Made by a program: the position numbers and the translations under genes. A DNA stretch of 64,000 bases from Desulfoluna spongiiphila. Its GTDB lineage: Bacteria > Desulfobacterota > Desulfobacteria > Desulfobacterales > Desulfolunaceae. Location: positions 124,001-188,000 of the forward strand of contig NZ_FMUX01000002.1 in assembly GCF_900101345.1 (NCBI RefSeq). The letters run 5' to 3'. Each line of letters opens with the position of its first letter. Within the stretch, counting starts at the first letter, position 1. Shown piece after piece: positions 1 to 9,143 of the stretch. Below the pieces are notes generated by a model. It did not search any database. It was not told the origin of the DNA and saw nothing but the letters and a program-made list of their open reading frames with translations.

Positions 1-261
1 GGCAGCGGCCACATTGCACTTTATCGATATCATGGGAGGGTGTTTGATTGCATCTTTGGGGACAGCTCGCAGGGCATCTCGACAAGGGGCGTTTTTTGCT
101 ACGCCTTTACGGGCTTGATTCATGATCATCTGTGCGTCTGTTCGCCGACGGGAGATCAACAAATTCATTCCCCGGAACAAGAGACACGGTGTTCTGGCCT
201 CGGGGGGATGCCGCCCCCCAAGGCCAGTGACGGCGAGGGCCCAGGGCCCTTGGGCTGGGTG
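1..261. other. left-edge noncoding segment with GC hairpin
   Basis: I see no convincing gene here. The stretch lies just downstream of the exporter gene that ends at 262 on the minus strand. It holds a strong imperfect hairpin at 195-226 (TGGCCT and six G paired with six C and AGGCCA) and a second GGGCCC-rich palindrome near 239-251. Neither is followed by a clear T-run, so I call them structured 3' flank rather than a classic intrinsic terminator. Confidence 0.4.
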
Positions 262-1260
262 TTACGATGCCTTCGTGTGGGCCAGCTTGCCTTCGGAACC
301 CTCAAGGGGTTCATTTGCATCTTCCCCGGTGGGTTTCTGGGCCAGGATCACAGCAATAAATGAGCCCGCCAGCATGACCGTCGCACCGGTCATCTGTATG
401 CCGCGTATGGATTCCCCCAAAAAAAGGATGGAGAAGAACGACCCGAAAAAGGGCACGGTAAACATCATGATGGTCGCTGTGGAGGCGCTCACCCGTTGCA
501 GCCCGTAATAGTATAACAGGTAGGCAATGGCCGTCGGGCCAACGCAGAGGTAAGCGATATTGTACCATGCCAGCCGTGAAACGGAGGACCAGTCAACCGC
601 CTGGACATGGGGTACTGCAAGTGCCATCAGTGCAAGGGCCCCACTTGCTGTGGCCCATGTGGTCGCCCTTAACGGGTCGATGTTTCCCTTGGACAGCAGG
701 GTTTTGGAGACAATGCTGTACAGCGCCCAGGAGCAGGCCCCGACCACGAAGAACAGATCTCCGGCCATTCTGGTTTTCAGCGATTCCGCTGTACCGGCCC
801 CAAATAGGAAGACGGCTGCGCCCACCAGCCCCAGGAAAAGGCCCAGAATCCTTGTGGCCGACGCTTTTTCGCGGCCCAGGGAGAGAAGGATCGCGGTGGT
901 GATGATGGGGCTGAGAACCGGCACAATGACGCTTCCGTCGATGGACGGGGCCAGAGAGAGCCCCCAGAAAAAGAACAGGTTGTAGGCAAACACCCCGAGC
1001 AGTCCGGCAAATGCCGCGGACATCGCCGCTCCCACACCGATGGGCTTTGATTTGATGTGCAATGCCATGGAAAGGACCATCAGCAGCACACCGCCACCCC
1101 CGAATCTCAGTGCCGCCGCAACCTCATGGGGCAACTCCCCCACGACGAACTTGGAACTTGCAAATGCACTTCCAAACATGACCATCGTAATCAGCAGGCT
1201 GAGATATGGCGAGGCATTGGAAAAGCGTTCAGACCGGCCTTGCGTCTTGTCAGTCAACAT
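262..1260 (-). CDS. DMT-superfamily (EamA) exporter of the biosynthetic operon
   Basis: A 332-residue polytopic inner-membrane protein with about ten hydrophobic segments arranged as two EamA repeats (roughly residues 16-145 and 165-300), typical of drug/metabolite transporters. The start is placed at 1260 because AAGGAGA lies about 9 bases upstream; a longer reading adds eight residues that include the ribosome binding site itself. It is the last gene of the minus-strand NRPS-like cluster, 121 bp after the PP-loop gene, with a long stem structure between them. By position it may export the cluster product or a precursor, which is inference; family members also carry amino acids and other metabolites. 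Confidence 0.85.
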   Translation of the reverse strand: MLTDKTQGRSERFSNASPYLSLLITMVMFGSAFASSKFVVGELPHEVAAALRFGGGGVLLMVLSMALHIKSKPIGVGAAMSAAFAGLLGVFAYNLFFFWGLSLAPSIDGSVIVPVLSPIITTAILLSLGREKASATRILGLFLGLVGAAVFLFGAGTAESLKTRMAGDLFFVVGACSWALYSIVSKTLLSKGNIDPLRATTWATASGALALMALAVPHVQAVDWSSVSRLAWYNIAYLCVGPTAIAYLLYYYGLQRVSASTATIMMFTVPFFGSFFSILFLGESIRGIQMTGATVMLAGSFIAVILAQKPTGEDANEPLEGSEGKLAHTKAS

Positions 1261-1302
1261 ACAACATGTTCTCCTTTCATCCATCTGTATTACCAGAAAT
1301 TA

Positions 1303-1376
1303 AGGCAGGTGGTTTGAGTGCCCGTTCCCCGGTGTCCGTGCCAGATGTTTCTGACGTCTGGGGAACCCACCTGCCT
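1303..1376 (-). other. long nested stem-loop between PP-loop and exporter genes
   Basis: A perfect 10-bp outer stem (AGGCAGGTGG at 1303-1312 with CCACCTGCCT at 1367-1376) encloses a 7-bp inner stem (GTTCCCC 1324-1330 with GGGGAAC 1360-1366) and a further small hairpin near 1340-1361. There is no T-run, so it is not a standard terminator. It could be an mRNA-processing or attenuation element separating exporter expression from the enzymes. Confidence 0.5.
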
Positions 1377-1381
1377 GATCT

Positions 1382-2857
1382 CTATCTTCCCGACACCCGG
1401 TCCATGACCGGCGCGTCGTCGTTTCCGAAATTTACCCGGATCAGCTTCTGGTTCGGGTCGCTTTTTGTGATGAAGGGCAACAGGCGGCCCTGCTCGCTGT
1501 CACTGCCCAGGGGGGACCACAGGGGGGCGCCGAAGAGTTGCCTCAAATCGGTGAGGCTCAGCCCGCTCAGCCTTTCCAGCTTGAAGGCCAGTCCCTGATC
1601 CTCAATGTGACCCGTCTCCAGGAGGGCGCAGATTTTGGCTTCCCGGGGCAGCAGGTCCGGCTGCTCGGCGGCCAGGTAATCGTGAAGACCGGCACACCCC
1701 CCTGCAAAAGGGGAAAAGACCATGCAGACCAATTGCTCGGTTTTCAGGCCAAAGGTCGTCCGGGCGTACGTTTCCATCAATCTGCGCATGGTCGCCACAC
1801 CACCTTCGGTGGCGTAGCGTTTCTTTATTGTGTCGATGAGGTGACCTGGAAAGTCCTTGTGCTTCATCAGGTCGATGGCGAAATCCGCGTACTGGTCGAT
1901 TCCTTCCCGGTAACTGCGCTTGTAGACCCGCTCGGTGCGAAGCCCGCGCAGATGGGCCATCATGGCCGGGTTGGCACAATCGGATTCGGTGAAGCTGAAG
2001 GCCAGGTCGTCGAAGACAAACCCCAGGAAATCGGTCAGGAGCGACCAGTGCGCTCCCGAGGCATAGTCTGTGTAATCGTAAATCGAGAAAAAGGAGAGGG
2101 TCTCGGACACGTCCCAGGTTACCCTGCGATCCGCCAGCCGGTCCGCATGGCTGGCGCCGTGGATCTCCGTGAAATAGGCGCGCGATATCCCGTCGAGGAC
2201 TTTAAGGGTGCCTTTAAACGAGGTGTCACCGGCCGGTTTCTGCCCGGTCTGGCGTGCGAGCTTGTGAATCCACTGGGCATAATCGCGCTGTTCGCTGGGG
2301 GAATCCCCGGTGACGATGAGGTCCACACCGCAATGACGGGCCGCCACGCCGAAGAAATTGGCCACGTTGAAATTGCAGGCATTGCAAAAGGACGTTCGCC
2401 CGTCTCCGTATGACTGATGGCCGGACATGAGAAGGTCGGTCCGGTTGAAGTTGATCAAGGTGTGGGGCATCGGCGCGTGCAGGTCGAAGGGTCGCACCTC
2501 CTCCCCTTCGATGAGGAGAAGCTCGGCCATGGGGTCGTCGTACACCCCGAGTGTGCGATAGGTCCGGTCGATGTTCTGCATCACGACGAAGGGCATGCCT
2601 GAGTGACGCATCGTAACGATAACAAGCCGGAACGTATCGCCGCCAAAGCGCTCTGCCATGGCCAGGTGAACGGCCCGCATGAAGGCGGTTGTGTACGCAC
2701 TGTCCTTGCCTCCGCCATAGGCCACCATCACCGTGTTTTTGCTCAGGTTCTCTTTGTGGGGCAATCTGTTGTGCAGATTTGTTACACATTGTTCAACGGC
2801 GTTTACATCATTATCGGGCAGGGCGTTTCGCAGCGCGCTCAGTATTTTCTTTTGCAT
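1382..2857 (-). CDS. PP-loop / adenine nucleotide alpha hydrolase-type ATPase
   Basis: A 491-residue protein with an N-type PP-loop at residues 47-53 (YGGGKDS) that binds ATP and adenylates a substrate, as in tRNA sulfurtransferases, GMP synthetase and amidotransferase partners. A CNAC pair (Cys158, Cys161) and a TGDSPSEQ motif near 183-190 lie in the same fold. Start ATG 2857 has AAAAGGA 8 bases upstream. Such enzymes can install sulfur or nitrogen on an activated carbonyl; in closthioamide biosynthesis an enzyme of this superfamily makes thioamides on carrier-bound intermediates. Whether this one does thioamidation, amidation or something else is unknown. Its neighbours (adenylation-carrier protein, AsnB, thioesterase) make a natural-product role likely. 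Confidence 0.75.
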   Translation of the reverse strand: MQKKILSALRNALPDNDVNAVEQCVTNLHNRLPHKENLSKNTVMVAYGGGKDSAYTTAFMRAVHLAMAERFGGDTFRLVIVTMRHSGMPFVVMQNIDRTYRTLGVYDDPMAELLLIEGEEVRPFDLHAPMPHTLINFNRTDLLMSGHQSYGDGRTSFCNACNFNVANFFGVAARHCGVDLIVTGDSPSEQRDYAQWIHKLARQTGQKPAGDTSFKGTLKVLDGISRAYFTEIHGASHADRLADRRVTWDVSETLSFFSIYDYTDYASGAHWSLLTDFLGFVFDDLAFSFTESDCANPAMMAHLRGLRTERVYKRSYREGIDQYADFAIDLMKHKDFPGHLIDTIKKRYATEGGVATMRRLMETYARTTFGLKTEQLVCMVFSPFAGGCAGLHDYLAAEQPDLLPREAKICALLETGHIEDQGLAFKLERLSGLSLTDLRQLFGAPLWSPLGSDSEQGRLLPFITKSDPNQKLIRVNFGNDDAPVMDRVSGR

Positions 2858-2950
2858 TCCAATTTCCTTTTCAGGTAATAATCAGGTAGTCACTAACGGC
2901 TGCTAATGCAGCACCATACATGGTCTTCGCTCGTGATACAACTTAATTGC

Positions 2951-3640
2951 TTAATGATGAGTAATCTCTTTGACCCATGTTATGAACTCATTTGTAGCCA
3001 GTAAATTCGTATGGCCGCCGCAAAATCGCCGGATGCTCATGCGCTCGGTGGTGTAGTCACCCCAGCCCGTCAGCCCGTTTTCCGTGACAAGGGGGTCCTC
3101 ATCCCCTGATGCCGCGAAAATCGGGCAGCACAGTCGCCCAAAATCCGAGGCATGGAAATCGCTCAGCATATTCAGCTCCTTGCGGGTCGTATCGATGAGT
3201 ATATCCTTCCATTCGTGGCTCGGCATGCGTTCAAACAGCCCCGGGTCGACCGTCGTCCAATAGGCCTCGATTTCTTCCGATGAACGCGGTAGTAAGGCCG
3301 ATCCATCGATGAGGTGGGGGGCATTGGCGCCCACAATGACCAGCCCACCGATTTGACAGCATGCCAGTTCCAGGGCGGCTGCAAGGGTGTAGGCCATGTA
3401 CGCGCCAAAGCTGTGCCCGAACAGGATCGGCTCTTTTTCCGAAATGTCCCGGAGTTGGGGTACAAAGGAGACGGCGGCGTCGTGAAAGGAGGGGGTGTCC
3501 GTGTGACTGGTCTGCTCGTAACGCCAGGGATAGCGGAGAATTCGAACGTTTGGCCTCAAGGTGCGCACCATCGGTTGAAACTCGCTGCCGAAAGATCCTG
3601 TTCCGGGAAAGATGATGACATCCCGTGTTGCATCGTCCAT
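2951..3640 (-). CDS. type II thioesterase-like alpha/beta hydrolase
   Basis: A 229-residue alpha/beta hydrolase of the thioesterase family that accompanies NRPS/PKS systems. The nucleophile elbow GHSFGAY places the catalytic Ser at residue 77; a candidate acid is in SGDEDP (about residue 177) and the histidine is His210 in GGHTN. The ATG at 3640 has AAAGGA about 10 bases upstream. It probably releases or edits acyl or aminoacyl groups from the carrier domain encoded two genes upstream. It lies 28 bp from the AsnB gene and 93 bp from the PP-loop gene, so it is almost certainly co-transcribed. Assignment to the family is firm; the substrate is not known. Confidence 0.85.
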   Translation of the reverse strand: MDDATRDVIIFPGTGSFGSEFQPMVRTLRPNVRILRYPWRYEQTSHTDTPSFHDAAVSFVPQLRDISEKEPILFGHSFGAYMAYTLAAALELACCQIGGLVIVGANAPHLIDGSALLPRSSEEIEAYWTTVDPGLFERMPSHEWKDILIDTTRKELNMLSDFHASDFGRLCCPIFAASGDEDPLVTENGLTGWGDYTTERMSIRRFCGGHTNLLATNEFITWVKEITHH

Positions 3641-3668
3641 GATGATTTGTCCTTTTGGTTTGTTCCAC

Positions 3669-5447
3669 TCAGCACCGCAGCCCCAGCTCGTCGACGATCA
3701 TCGATAAACTGATGGCTCCCAGGCGAAAATCCCACTTTTCCTTGAGATGTGCCGTGGAAGCCTCGGCCATGCATTCCACATTCAGGGCTCCCACCGACGC
3801 GACCATGTCGTGCCAGGTCCGCCACAAGGTATCGTCGACGATGGATTTCAGGTCGTAGGCGGTGAACCCGTGCTTGGCCCGGTTCGTTACCGTCTCCGGA
3901 ACGGTGTCGCGATACGCTGTTTTGAGGCATGCCTTGCCTTCGAAGTTGACGACCTTTTCCTGGTCCGGGACGCGCAGCGCCAGGGAGACAACCCCATTTC
4001 CAAGGAACGGGTAGCGGCCCTCGATGGAGTTGGCCATGACCATGGAATCTCCGTGGTCGCCCAGCAGGTGCCCGCCCAGCTGGACATAGACGTCGGCGAT
4101 GGAGCGCAGCTGCATGGGGGAAAGCCCTTTGAGTTCATCGTCTGAATACGGGATCAGCCGATGGCGCCAGAACTCCCGCCCGGTAATCTCCTGTCGCGCA
4201 CTTTCGGACAGGAAGTTTTGACGGCGTTTTTCCACACGGTCGTGGTCGACTTCCCAGCTGAAATCTGCCCGGCCCCATGCCTGCTCATTCTGGACGCACT
4301 CCATGCGTGGCCCGCGCTTGACACTGTCAAATGCGTAGGAATCGTATCCGAAGAACAGCTCATCTGCGCCTTCACCCGACACCACGCCCTTGATCCCTGC
4401 CCCATGCACATGCTCGGAGAGCATCATGGCAGACACATTGTAGGTCTCGCGCTGGGGGAAACAGCAATGGCGAACCATCTTCTCGAACCGCGCGGCAATG
4501 TCTTCAGGGAAGCATCGTATCTCATGGTGGACGCTGCCTGCCGTTGCCGCCACCGAGCGCTGAAAGCGCCCCTCGTCCAGCATCGGGTCGTTGAATGTCA
4601 CCGAAAAGGATTTCATGGTCTTTTTTGACATGGACGCCGCATCCATGAGAATTGCCGTGGAATCAAACCCGCCGCTCAGGTAGGCACCGATCTCTACATC
4701 GGAGTGGAGCCGCATGGAGATCGATTCCTTCATGGCTTCACGTAGTGCCTCTACGTCGACGGGCCCTTTCTCGGAAGAGAACATGCCGTAGCGCCAGTAT
4801 CGGAGGGTTTTACGTCCATTCTCATCGAACCGTACAGCGCATCCGGGCTCCACGCCAGAGACATGTTCCACGAGGGTTTTCGGAGCGACAACGTTGCCAA
4901 GGGAAAAATACTGGTCCACGGCGGTGTAATCCAGTCTCCACGGGTGACGGATCGCCTGGACAAGGGGTTTGAGTTCTGAGCAGAAATGGATGCAGTTCTC
5001 CACCTCACTGAAGAAGAGCGGGCAGATGCCAAAGCGATCCCGTGCCAGGTAGAGGGCGTTTTCCTTCCGGTCATAAATCACCGTTGCAAACTGACCGTCG
5101 ATTTTTTCCAGCCCTTTGATGCCGTGGCGAGCCACCAGCTCCGGGAGGATCGCCACATCAACCCCGTTGCCGCTTGGCCGGGGGATGCCCAGCTCTTCGA
5201 AAAGCCTGTCGGCATTGTATATTTCCCCATTGGTCAGCGCCACAAAACGGCCACTGGCCTCTTCCACCGGTTGCCAGCCGTCTTGCAGCCCGATCATGCC
5301 GAGTCTTGCGAGCTTCACCGAAAGGGACGCCGTGTTCAGGGAGTAGGCCTCGTCCGGCCCCCGGTGGGTCAGCCTGTTGTGCATGGCAACGCAGAGACTG
5401 CGATCCAGCCGACCATCCGGGGCAAATGTACCGCTTATACCGCACAT
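3669..5447 (-). CDS. asparagine synthase (glutamine-hydrolysing)-like amidotransferase
   Basis: A 592-residue class II amidotransferase. It starts MCGI, so the glutaminase nucleophile Cys2 is intact, and it has RLTHRGPD and NGEIYN in the glutaminase half. The synthetase half has the PP-loop SGGFDST (258-264) and SGEGADELFFGY. It would release ammonia from glutamine and transfer it to an adenylated carboxylate. The full domain set separates it from beta-lactam synthetases, which have lost the glutaminase Cys. The start has AAAGGAGG about 10 bases upstream and overlaps the end of the adenylation-carrier gene by 13 bp, indicating translational coupling. In this operon it may amidate a pathway intermediate rather than make free asparagine. 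Confidence 0.9.
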   Translation of the reverse strand: MCGISGTFAPDGRLDRSLCVAMHNRLTHRGPDEAYSLNTASLSVKLARLGMIGLQDGWQPVEEASGRFVALTNGEIYNADRLFEELGIPRPSGNGVDVAILPELVARHGIKGLEKIDGQFATVIYDRKENALYLARDRFGICPLFFSEVENCIHFCSELKPLVQAIRHPWRLDYTAVDQYFSLGNVVAPKTLVEHVSGVEPGCAVRFDENGRKTLRYWRYGMFSSEKGPVDVEALREAMKESISMRLHSDVEIGAYLSGGFDSTAILMDAASMSKKTMKSFSVTFNDPMLDEGRFQRSVAATAGSVHHEIRCFPEDIAARFEKMVRHCCFPQRETYNVSAMMLSEHVHGAGIKGVVSGEGADELFFGYDSYAFDSVKRGPRMECVQNEQAWGRADFSWEVDHDRVEKRRQNFLSESARQEITGREFWRHRLIPYSDDELKGLSPMQLRSIADVYVQLGGHLLGDHGDSMVMANSIEGRYPFLGNGVVSLALRVPDQEKVVNFEGKACLKTAYRDTVPETVTNRAKHGFTAYDLKSIVDDTLWRTWHDMVASVGALNVECMAEASTAHLKEKWDFRLGAISLSMIVDELGLRC

Positions 5448-7195
5448 AACCGTTCAGCCTCCTTTCCGGGGAACGCGTCAATCAGGTCTCCGAGTGTTGC
5501 TGCCCGAAGCACGTCACGCACACCGACATCGGTCCAACCCAGCTCCTTGAGTTTTCCCAGCAGGATGAGGGTCGAGGCCGAATCCCCGCCAATGTCGAAA
5601 AAATTGTCGTTCCGGTGGGCATCATCCAAGCCCGTGAGGCTTTGCACCAGGGACATAACCTGGGCTTCGACGGTTGCCGCTTCTCCAGCGATGGGGGTGC
5701 GGGTGGCCTGCAAGGCATGGCGATCGACCTTGCCGTTTCGGGTGTAGGGCATTATGTCCAGGCGTTTGAAAAGAGACGGCACCTTGTACGGATTGAGGTG
5801 CGCCTCAAGGTGCCGTCGCAGCATGCGGGGCCCGGCCGCACCCTGGTAATAGCAGACCAGGGCGTCGGTGGCTTCGGCGTCTTGGTCCACGGCGTGAGAT
5901 TCCGCCAAAACCACCGCTTCGACGACGGTGTCGAGACGGCAGGCCACGCTTTCCACCTCCCCGGGATCGATGCGGTAGCCCCTCACCTTGACCTGCCGGT
6001 CGCATCTTTCCACAAAGAAAAACTGGCCGTCTCGGACAGTGACGATGTCACCGGTGGGATACACCTGGGTGTCTGCTGGACCGGAAAAACGTTGCAGGCC
6101 ATCGTCGGTAAGGTAGCCGATGGCAACGCTTTTCCCTGTGATGACGAGCTCTCCGCATAGGTCCGAAGACAGTTCCGTGGCATGATCGGTTTTCTGCCGG
6201 GTAATTTTTACGCCGCATTCTCCGACCACATCTCCTAGGGGGACCCCGTCGCGGCACGCTTCGGGGCTCAGCCCATCGGTGAGAAGATTGCAGATTGTCG
6301 TCTCCGTGCAGCCATAGGCATTGTGGAAGGCGGCAATGCGCGCCCATTTTTCAACCACGGCGGGTCGGCAGGCACCGCCACCGTTTAGAACATGGCGCAA
6401 GTGCATGCCCGGTGTCGGCTCTGTTGCCGTTAAAGCAAACGGCGTGGTTTTCAGGTGCGTAATGGCATGGCGCGTAAGCGTGTCCTGCAACACCGCACCG
6501 GGCGTCAGCGCGCTTTCGTCCACCATCACAAGACGGGCTCCGGCACACAGTGTCCAGAAGATCTCGGTGAGGCACCCGTCGAAGGTGAGCTTTGCAAACT
6601 GGAGCGTCCGGCTTTGCGGCCCCACCTCCAGGCGGCGACGGTGATCCGTAATCACCCCGTTCAGTGAATCACGTGCCACGATGACGCATTTGGGTTCCCC
6701 CGTGGATCCCGAGGTGTGGATCGCATAGGCGATGTTGCCGTAAAATTCATGCAGGTCCTTGCGAGGTGTCAGCTGATTTGTGTCATGGCCTCTCCAGGGG
6801 GAAGGTGTTGGGACAAGCTCAACCTCTCCAGGGTTTGCTGTGCCCTGGGCGACCCTGTTGACCCGAAGCCGGGAGATCTTGCTGCGATTGGATTCTGCGC
6901 TGTCACGCGGGTCGATTACCACGAAGGGCCGGTGGGCCCGCAACAGGCCCACCATGGCCACAATCGTTGCCGCATTTCGCTGTCCCTCAATGCCGACAAA
7001 TTCACCGGGAACGGTCATGCGTTCTATGTGGGATACCAGCGACCTCGACTCTTTATCGAGGTCGCCATAGGTCAGCGATGCCGTGGGGGTCTCAATGGCT
7101 GTGTGCTCCGGATCCATGCGAACACAGTGGTCGATCATTTCGACAATGGACATGCTTTCTTTGACGTTGGTCTCTTCTTTGTTTATCCGATGCAT
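5435..7195 (-). CDS. free-standing NRPS adenylation domain fused to a peptidyl carrier domain
   Basis: A 586-residue A-PCP didomain. The adenylation domain has the A3 motif TSGSTGEPK (161-169) followed by Cys instead of the usual Gly, a YPTGD A7 motif, and RCDRQVKVRGYRIDPGEVE as A8; the A10 lysine motif is NGKVDRHA. The carrier domain has FFDIGGDS with the phosphopantetheine Ser at about residue 539. No condensation or thioesterase domain is attached, so it loads one amino or carboxylic acid for tailoring in trans. Start 7195 has a short GGAAAG just before ATG; a second in-frame Met is 14 codons on. Substrate specificity cannot be read reliably by eye. Confidence 0.9.
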   Translation of the reverse strand: MHRINKEETNVKESMSIVEMIDHCVRMDPEHTAIETPTASLTYGDLDKESRSLVSHIERMTVPGEFVGIEGQRNAATIVAMVGLLRAHRPFVVIDPRDSAESNRSKISRLRVNRVAQGTANPGEVELVPTPSPWRGHDTNQLTPRKDLHEFYGNIAYAIHTSGSTGEPKCVIVARDSLNGVITDHRRRLEVGPQSRTLQFAKLTFDGCLTEIFWTLCAGARLVMVDESALTPGAVLQDTLTRHAITHLKTTPFALTATEPTPGMHLRHVLNGGGACRPAVVEKWARIAAFHNAYGCTETTICNLLTDGLSPEACRDGVPLGDVVGECGVKITRQKTDHATELSSDLCGELVITGKSVAIGYLTDDGLQRFSGPADTQVYPTGDIVTVRDGQFFFVERCDRQVKVRGYRIDPGEVESVACRLDTVVEAVVLAESHAVDQDAEATDALVCYYQGAAGPRMLRRHLEAHLNPYKVPSLFKRLDIMPYTRNGKVDRHALQATRTPIAGEAATVEAQVMSLVQSLTGLDDAHRNDNFFDIGGDSASTLILLGKLKELGWTDVGVRDVLRAATLGDLIDAFPGKEAERLCAV

Positions 7196-7235
7196 ATCTT
7201 TCCATCTTTATAGCCGATCGCCTGTCTGGGGCGGT

Positions 7236-8075
7236 CTATTTTACATTGTGTGAAAGGTGCCCGACCTGCTCTACCATGGCCTCCACAGTGTCTCCTGCCT
7301 CAATGGCCGCCGCGCCCGGGGTTCCGGTGCAGATCACCGTGCCCGGCAGGAGCGTTCGGCCCGCTGAGAAATACTCCACCAGAAAGCCCAGGTCGTAACG
7401 CATCTCCGATACCTGTGCCGAGGCAATGGTTTCTCCGTTTCGCACGGTGGAAACGCGCAGGGTTTTAAGTTCATCCGGCGCGAAGGTGTCTATGGACACA
7501 AGGGCGGGGCCTATGCTGCAAAAGGTGTCAAAGCCTTTGGCCCATGGGATATAGCGAGGGTTTTCACGAATGACGTCTTCGGCGGTCATGTCCAGGACCG
7601 TTGTCACGGCCACCACGGCATCCCGCCAGTTCTCGCGGGCTACGTTCTTGCAACGCGTCCCGATGACAAGGCCAAGCTCCCCTTCCGCCGTGACGCGCTT
7701 GCTTTGCCGTGGCAGACGTATGTCCTCACCATTTGCAATAAGGCACCCGGTTGGCCTCAGGTACGACCCGGGCCCTGAAACCGGTTGGGCTGCGTCCAGG
7801 TCTTTGGCGTGTCCGCGGTAGTTTAAACCCGCGCCCCAGATATCTCCCCCCTCACCGGCCACCGAGGCTGCCGTGTCCAACCCGCTGGCCGGAACATCTG
7901 CCCGGGGCTGTTTTCTCAGCACCTCGTCAATGGCTTTTCTGTGCCCTTGCCCCAGAAGCTCCACAAGGCGAAGCGATTGGAATTCGTCCGGCAGGCAAAC
8001 CCACCGGTCTTCACCATTGCACGCGTGGATTTTTGCGCTGCCGCTGCGTGTTAATCGAGACAGTTTCACTCTCAT
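7236..8075 (-). CDS. fumarylacetoacetate hydrolase (FAH) family protein
   Basis: A 279-residue protein with the FAH catalytic domain from about residue 78. GLNYRGHAKD is followed by a metal-binding acidic set (AEGELGLVIG, with VLDMTAEDV downstream) and a C-terminal CTGTPG segment typical of acylpyruvase/2-keto-pentenoate hydratase-like members. Such enzymes hydrolyse, hydrate or decarboxylate 2-oxo/acylpyruvate compounds using a divalent metal. The ATG at 8075 directly abuts AAAGGAA; a GTG two codons downstream (8069) has better spacing and may be the true start. It lies 36-40 bp from its neighbours in the biosynthetic operon, next to a DRE-TIM aldolase, the pairing seen in catechol meta-cleavage (MhpD/MhpE-like) routes. 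Confidence 0.85.
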   Translation of the reverse strand: MRVKLSRLTRSGSAKIHACNGEDRWVCLPDEFQSLRLVELLGQGHRKAIDEVLRKQPRADVPASGLDTAASVAGEGGDIWGAGLNYRGHAKDLDAAQPVSGPGSYLRPTGCLIANGEDIRLPRQSKRVTAEGELGLVIGTRCKNVARENWRDAVVAVTTVLDMTAEDVIRENPRYIPWAKGFDTFCSIGPALVSIDTFAPDELKTLRVSTVRNGETIASAQVSEMRYDLGFLVEYFSAGRTLLPGTVICTGTPGAAAIEAGDTVEAMVEQVGHLSHNVK

Positions 8076-8111
8076 TTCCTTTCGAATCAGCTCTGTTAAA
8101 ACGAGACACCC

Positions 8112-9143
8112 TTATGCATACACTTGCTGTGACACGATTTCGGACGCTTTATAGATGTCGGATTCCTTTGGGTCGTATGTGGCAACGTTCAACGCCTCTT
8201 TCATGACGGCCATCTCGTCGATCATCTGCTCTGAGCACACCTTTTCGATCACCGGGAACAGGCTGGTATGCAAGCCGATGACCCCGCCCAGCACCTGCAG
8301 GTAGTGGCTTCCGGGTATGACCTTCATGTTCCGGTTGCACATCTCGGCCAGTTTCGCGAATTCGCGGTAGTCATAGGTGCCCTTGCCCATGTTGGACAGG
8401 ATGCCCGCCAGGGATTCTATGGCGGCGTTGCCGCTGCCTCGACCGATCCCGTGCAGGGTGCCGTCTACGATGGATGCCCCTGCAGAGATCGCGGCAAGGC
8501 TGTTGGCATTGGCCATGCCCAGGTTGTTGTGTCCGTGAAAACCGACCACCGGGAATATCTCCTTGACGGCACGGACATAGTTTTCAACATCTTCCGGCAG
8601 CATGGTTCCATAGGAATCGACGATATAGACACCGGCGACTTCAGAGGGCACATTACGCAGGAAATCCCGGAGCTTGGTGTGCGGAACCACGCTCGACTTC
8701 ATCAGGTTCAGGTAGACGTCATCACACTGCTGCAGGGCACTTTCGACGTAATCCAGGTTCTCTTCCACCCGATACGCCTCCAGGCCGACCCGCACAAAGG
8801 ACATCCCCTCGCTGCACAGCCAGGACAATGTGGAGAGCCGGCTGAATTTGGGTTGTGCGAACATCCCCCATTTCGACGACGTAAAATTCGCATTGGCTAT
8901 GTCACACCACTCCGTGAGGCTGATATTGCACTCTTTGTGACCTGCTCTTTCTGCTTCAAAACCAATCCCGTGCGCAATTTCTACCAGGCCGACAGAGACA
9001 TCGTTGAGTTTCTTTGCCAGATCAACAACGAAGGCCTTGTCAAATTGGAAATCAACCGCGTAAGAGCCGTCACGCAGAGTCGAGTCGAGCAACTTGATCT
9101 CACCGGTTGACCGAATCAAATTTTGTTCGATTTTTTCTCTCAT
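8112..9143 (-). CDS. DRE-TIM metallolyase (HMGL-like / 4-hydroxy-2-oxovalerate aldolase-like)
   Basis: A 343-residue TIM-barrel enzyme with the family signature DSTLRDG at 20-26, metal ligands in GFHGHNNLG (His203, His205), and GTLHGIGRGSGN downstream. The family includes homocitrate and isopropylmalate synthases, HMG-CoA lyase and 4-hydroxy-2-oxovalerate aldolase; overall length and the HGHNN loop suggest the aldolase/lyase branch. It could form or cleave a C-C bond with a 2-oxo acid or acyl thioester. It is the first gene of the biosynthetic operon, with AAGGGG about 10 bases before ATG. It probably provides an unusual 2-oxo acid building block together with the FAH enzyme, which is inference. 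Confidence 0.85.
   Translation of the reverse strand: MREKIEQNLIRSTGEIKLLDSTLRDGSYAVDFQFDKAFVVDLAKKLNDVSVGLVEIAHGIGFEAERAGHKECNISLTEWCDIANANFTSSKWGMFAQPKFSRLSTLSWLCSEGMSFVRVGLEAYRVEENLDYVESALQQCDDVYLNLMKSSVVPHTKLRDFLRNVPSEVAGVYIVDSYGTMLPEDVENYVRAVKEIFPVVGFHGHNNLGMANANSLAAISAGASIVDGTLHGIGRGSGNAAIESLAGILSNMGKGTYDYREFAKLAEMCNRNMKVIPGSHYLQVLGGVIGLHTSLFPVIEKVCSEQMIDEMAVMKEALNVATYDPKESDIYKASEIVSQQVYA

Noticed and set aside
3669..5447. AsnB-like gene as a beta-lactam synthetase
   Set aside because: The glutaminase Cys2 and surrounding motifs are intact, whereas beta-lactam synthetases have lost that activity.
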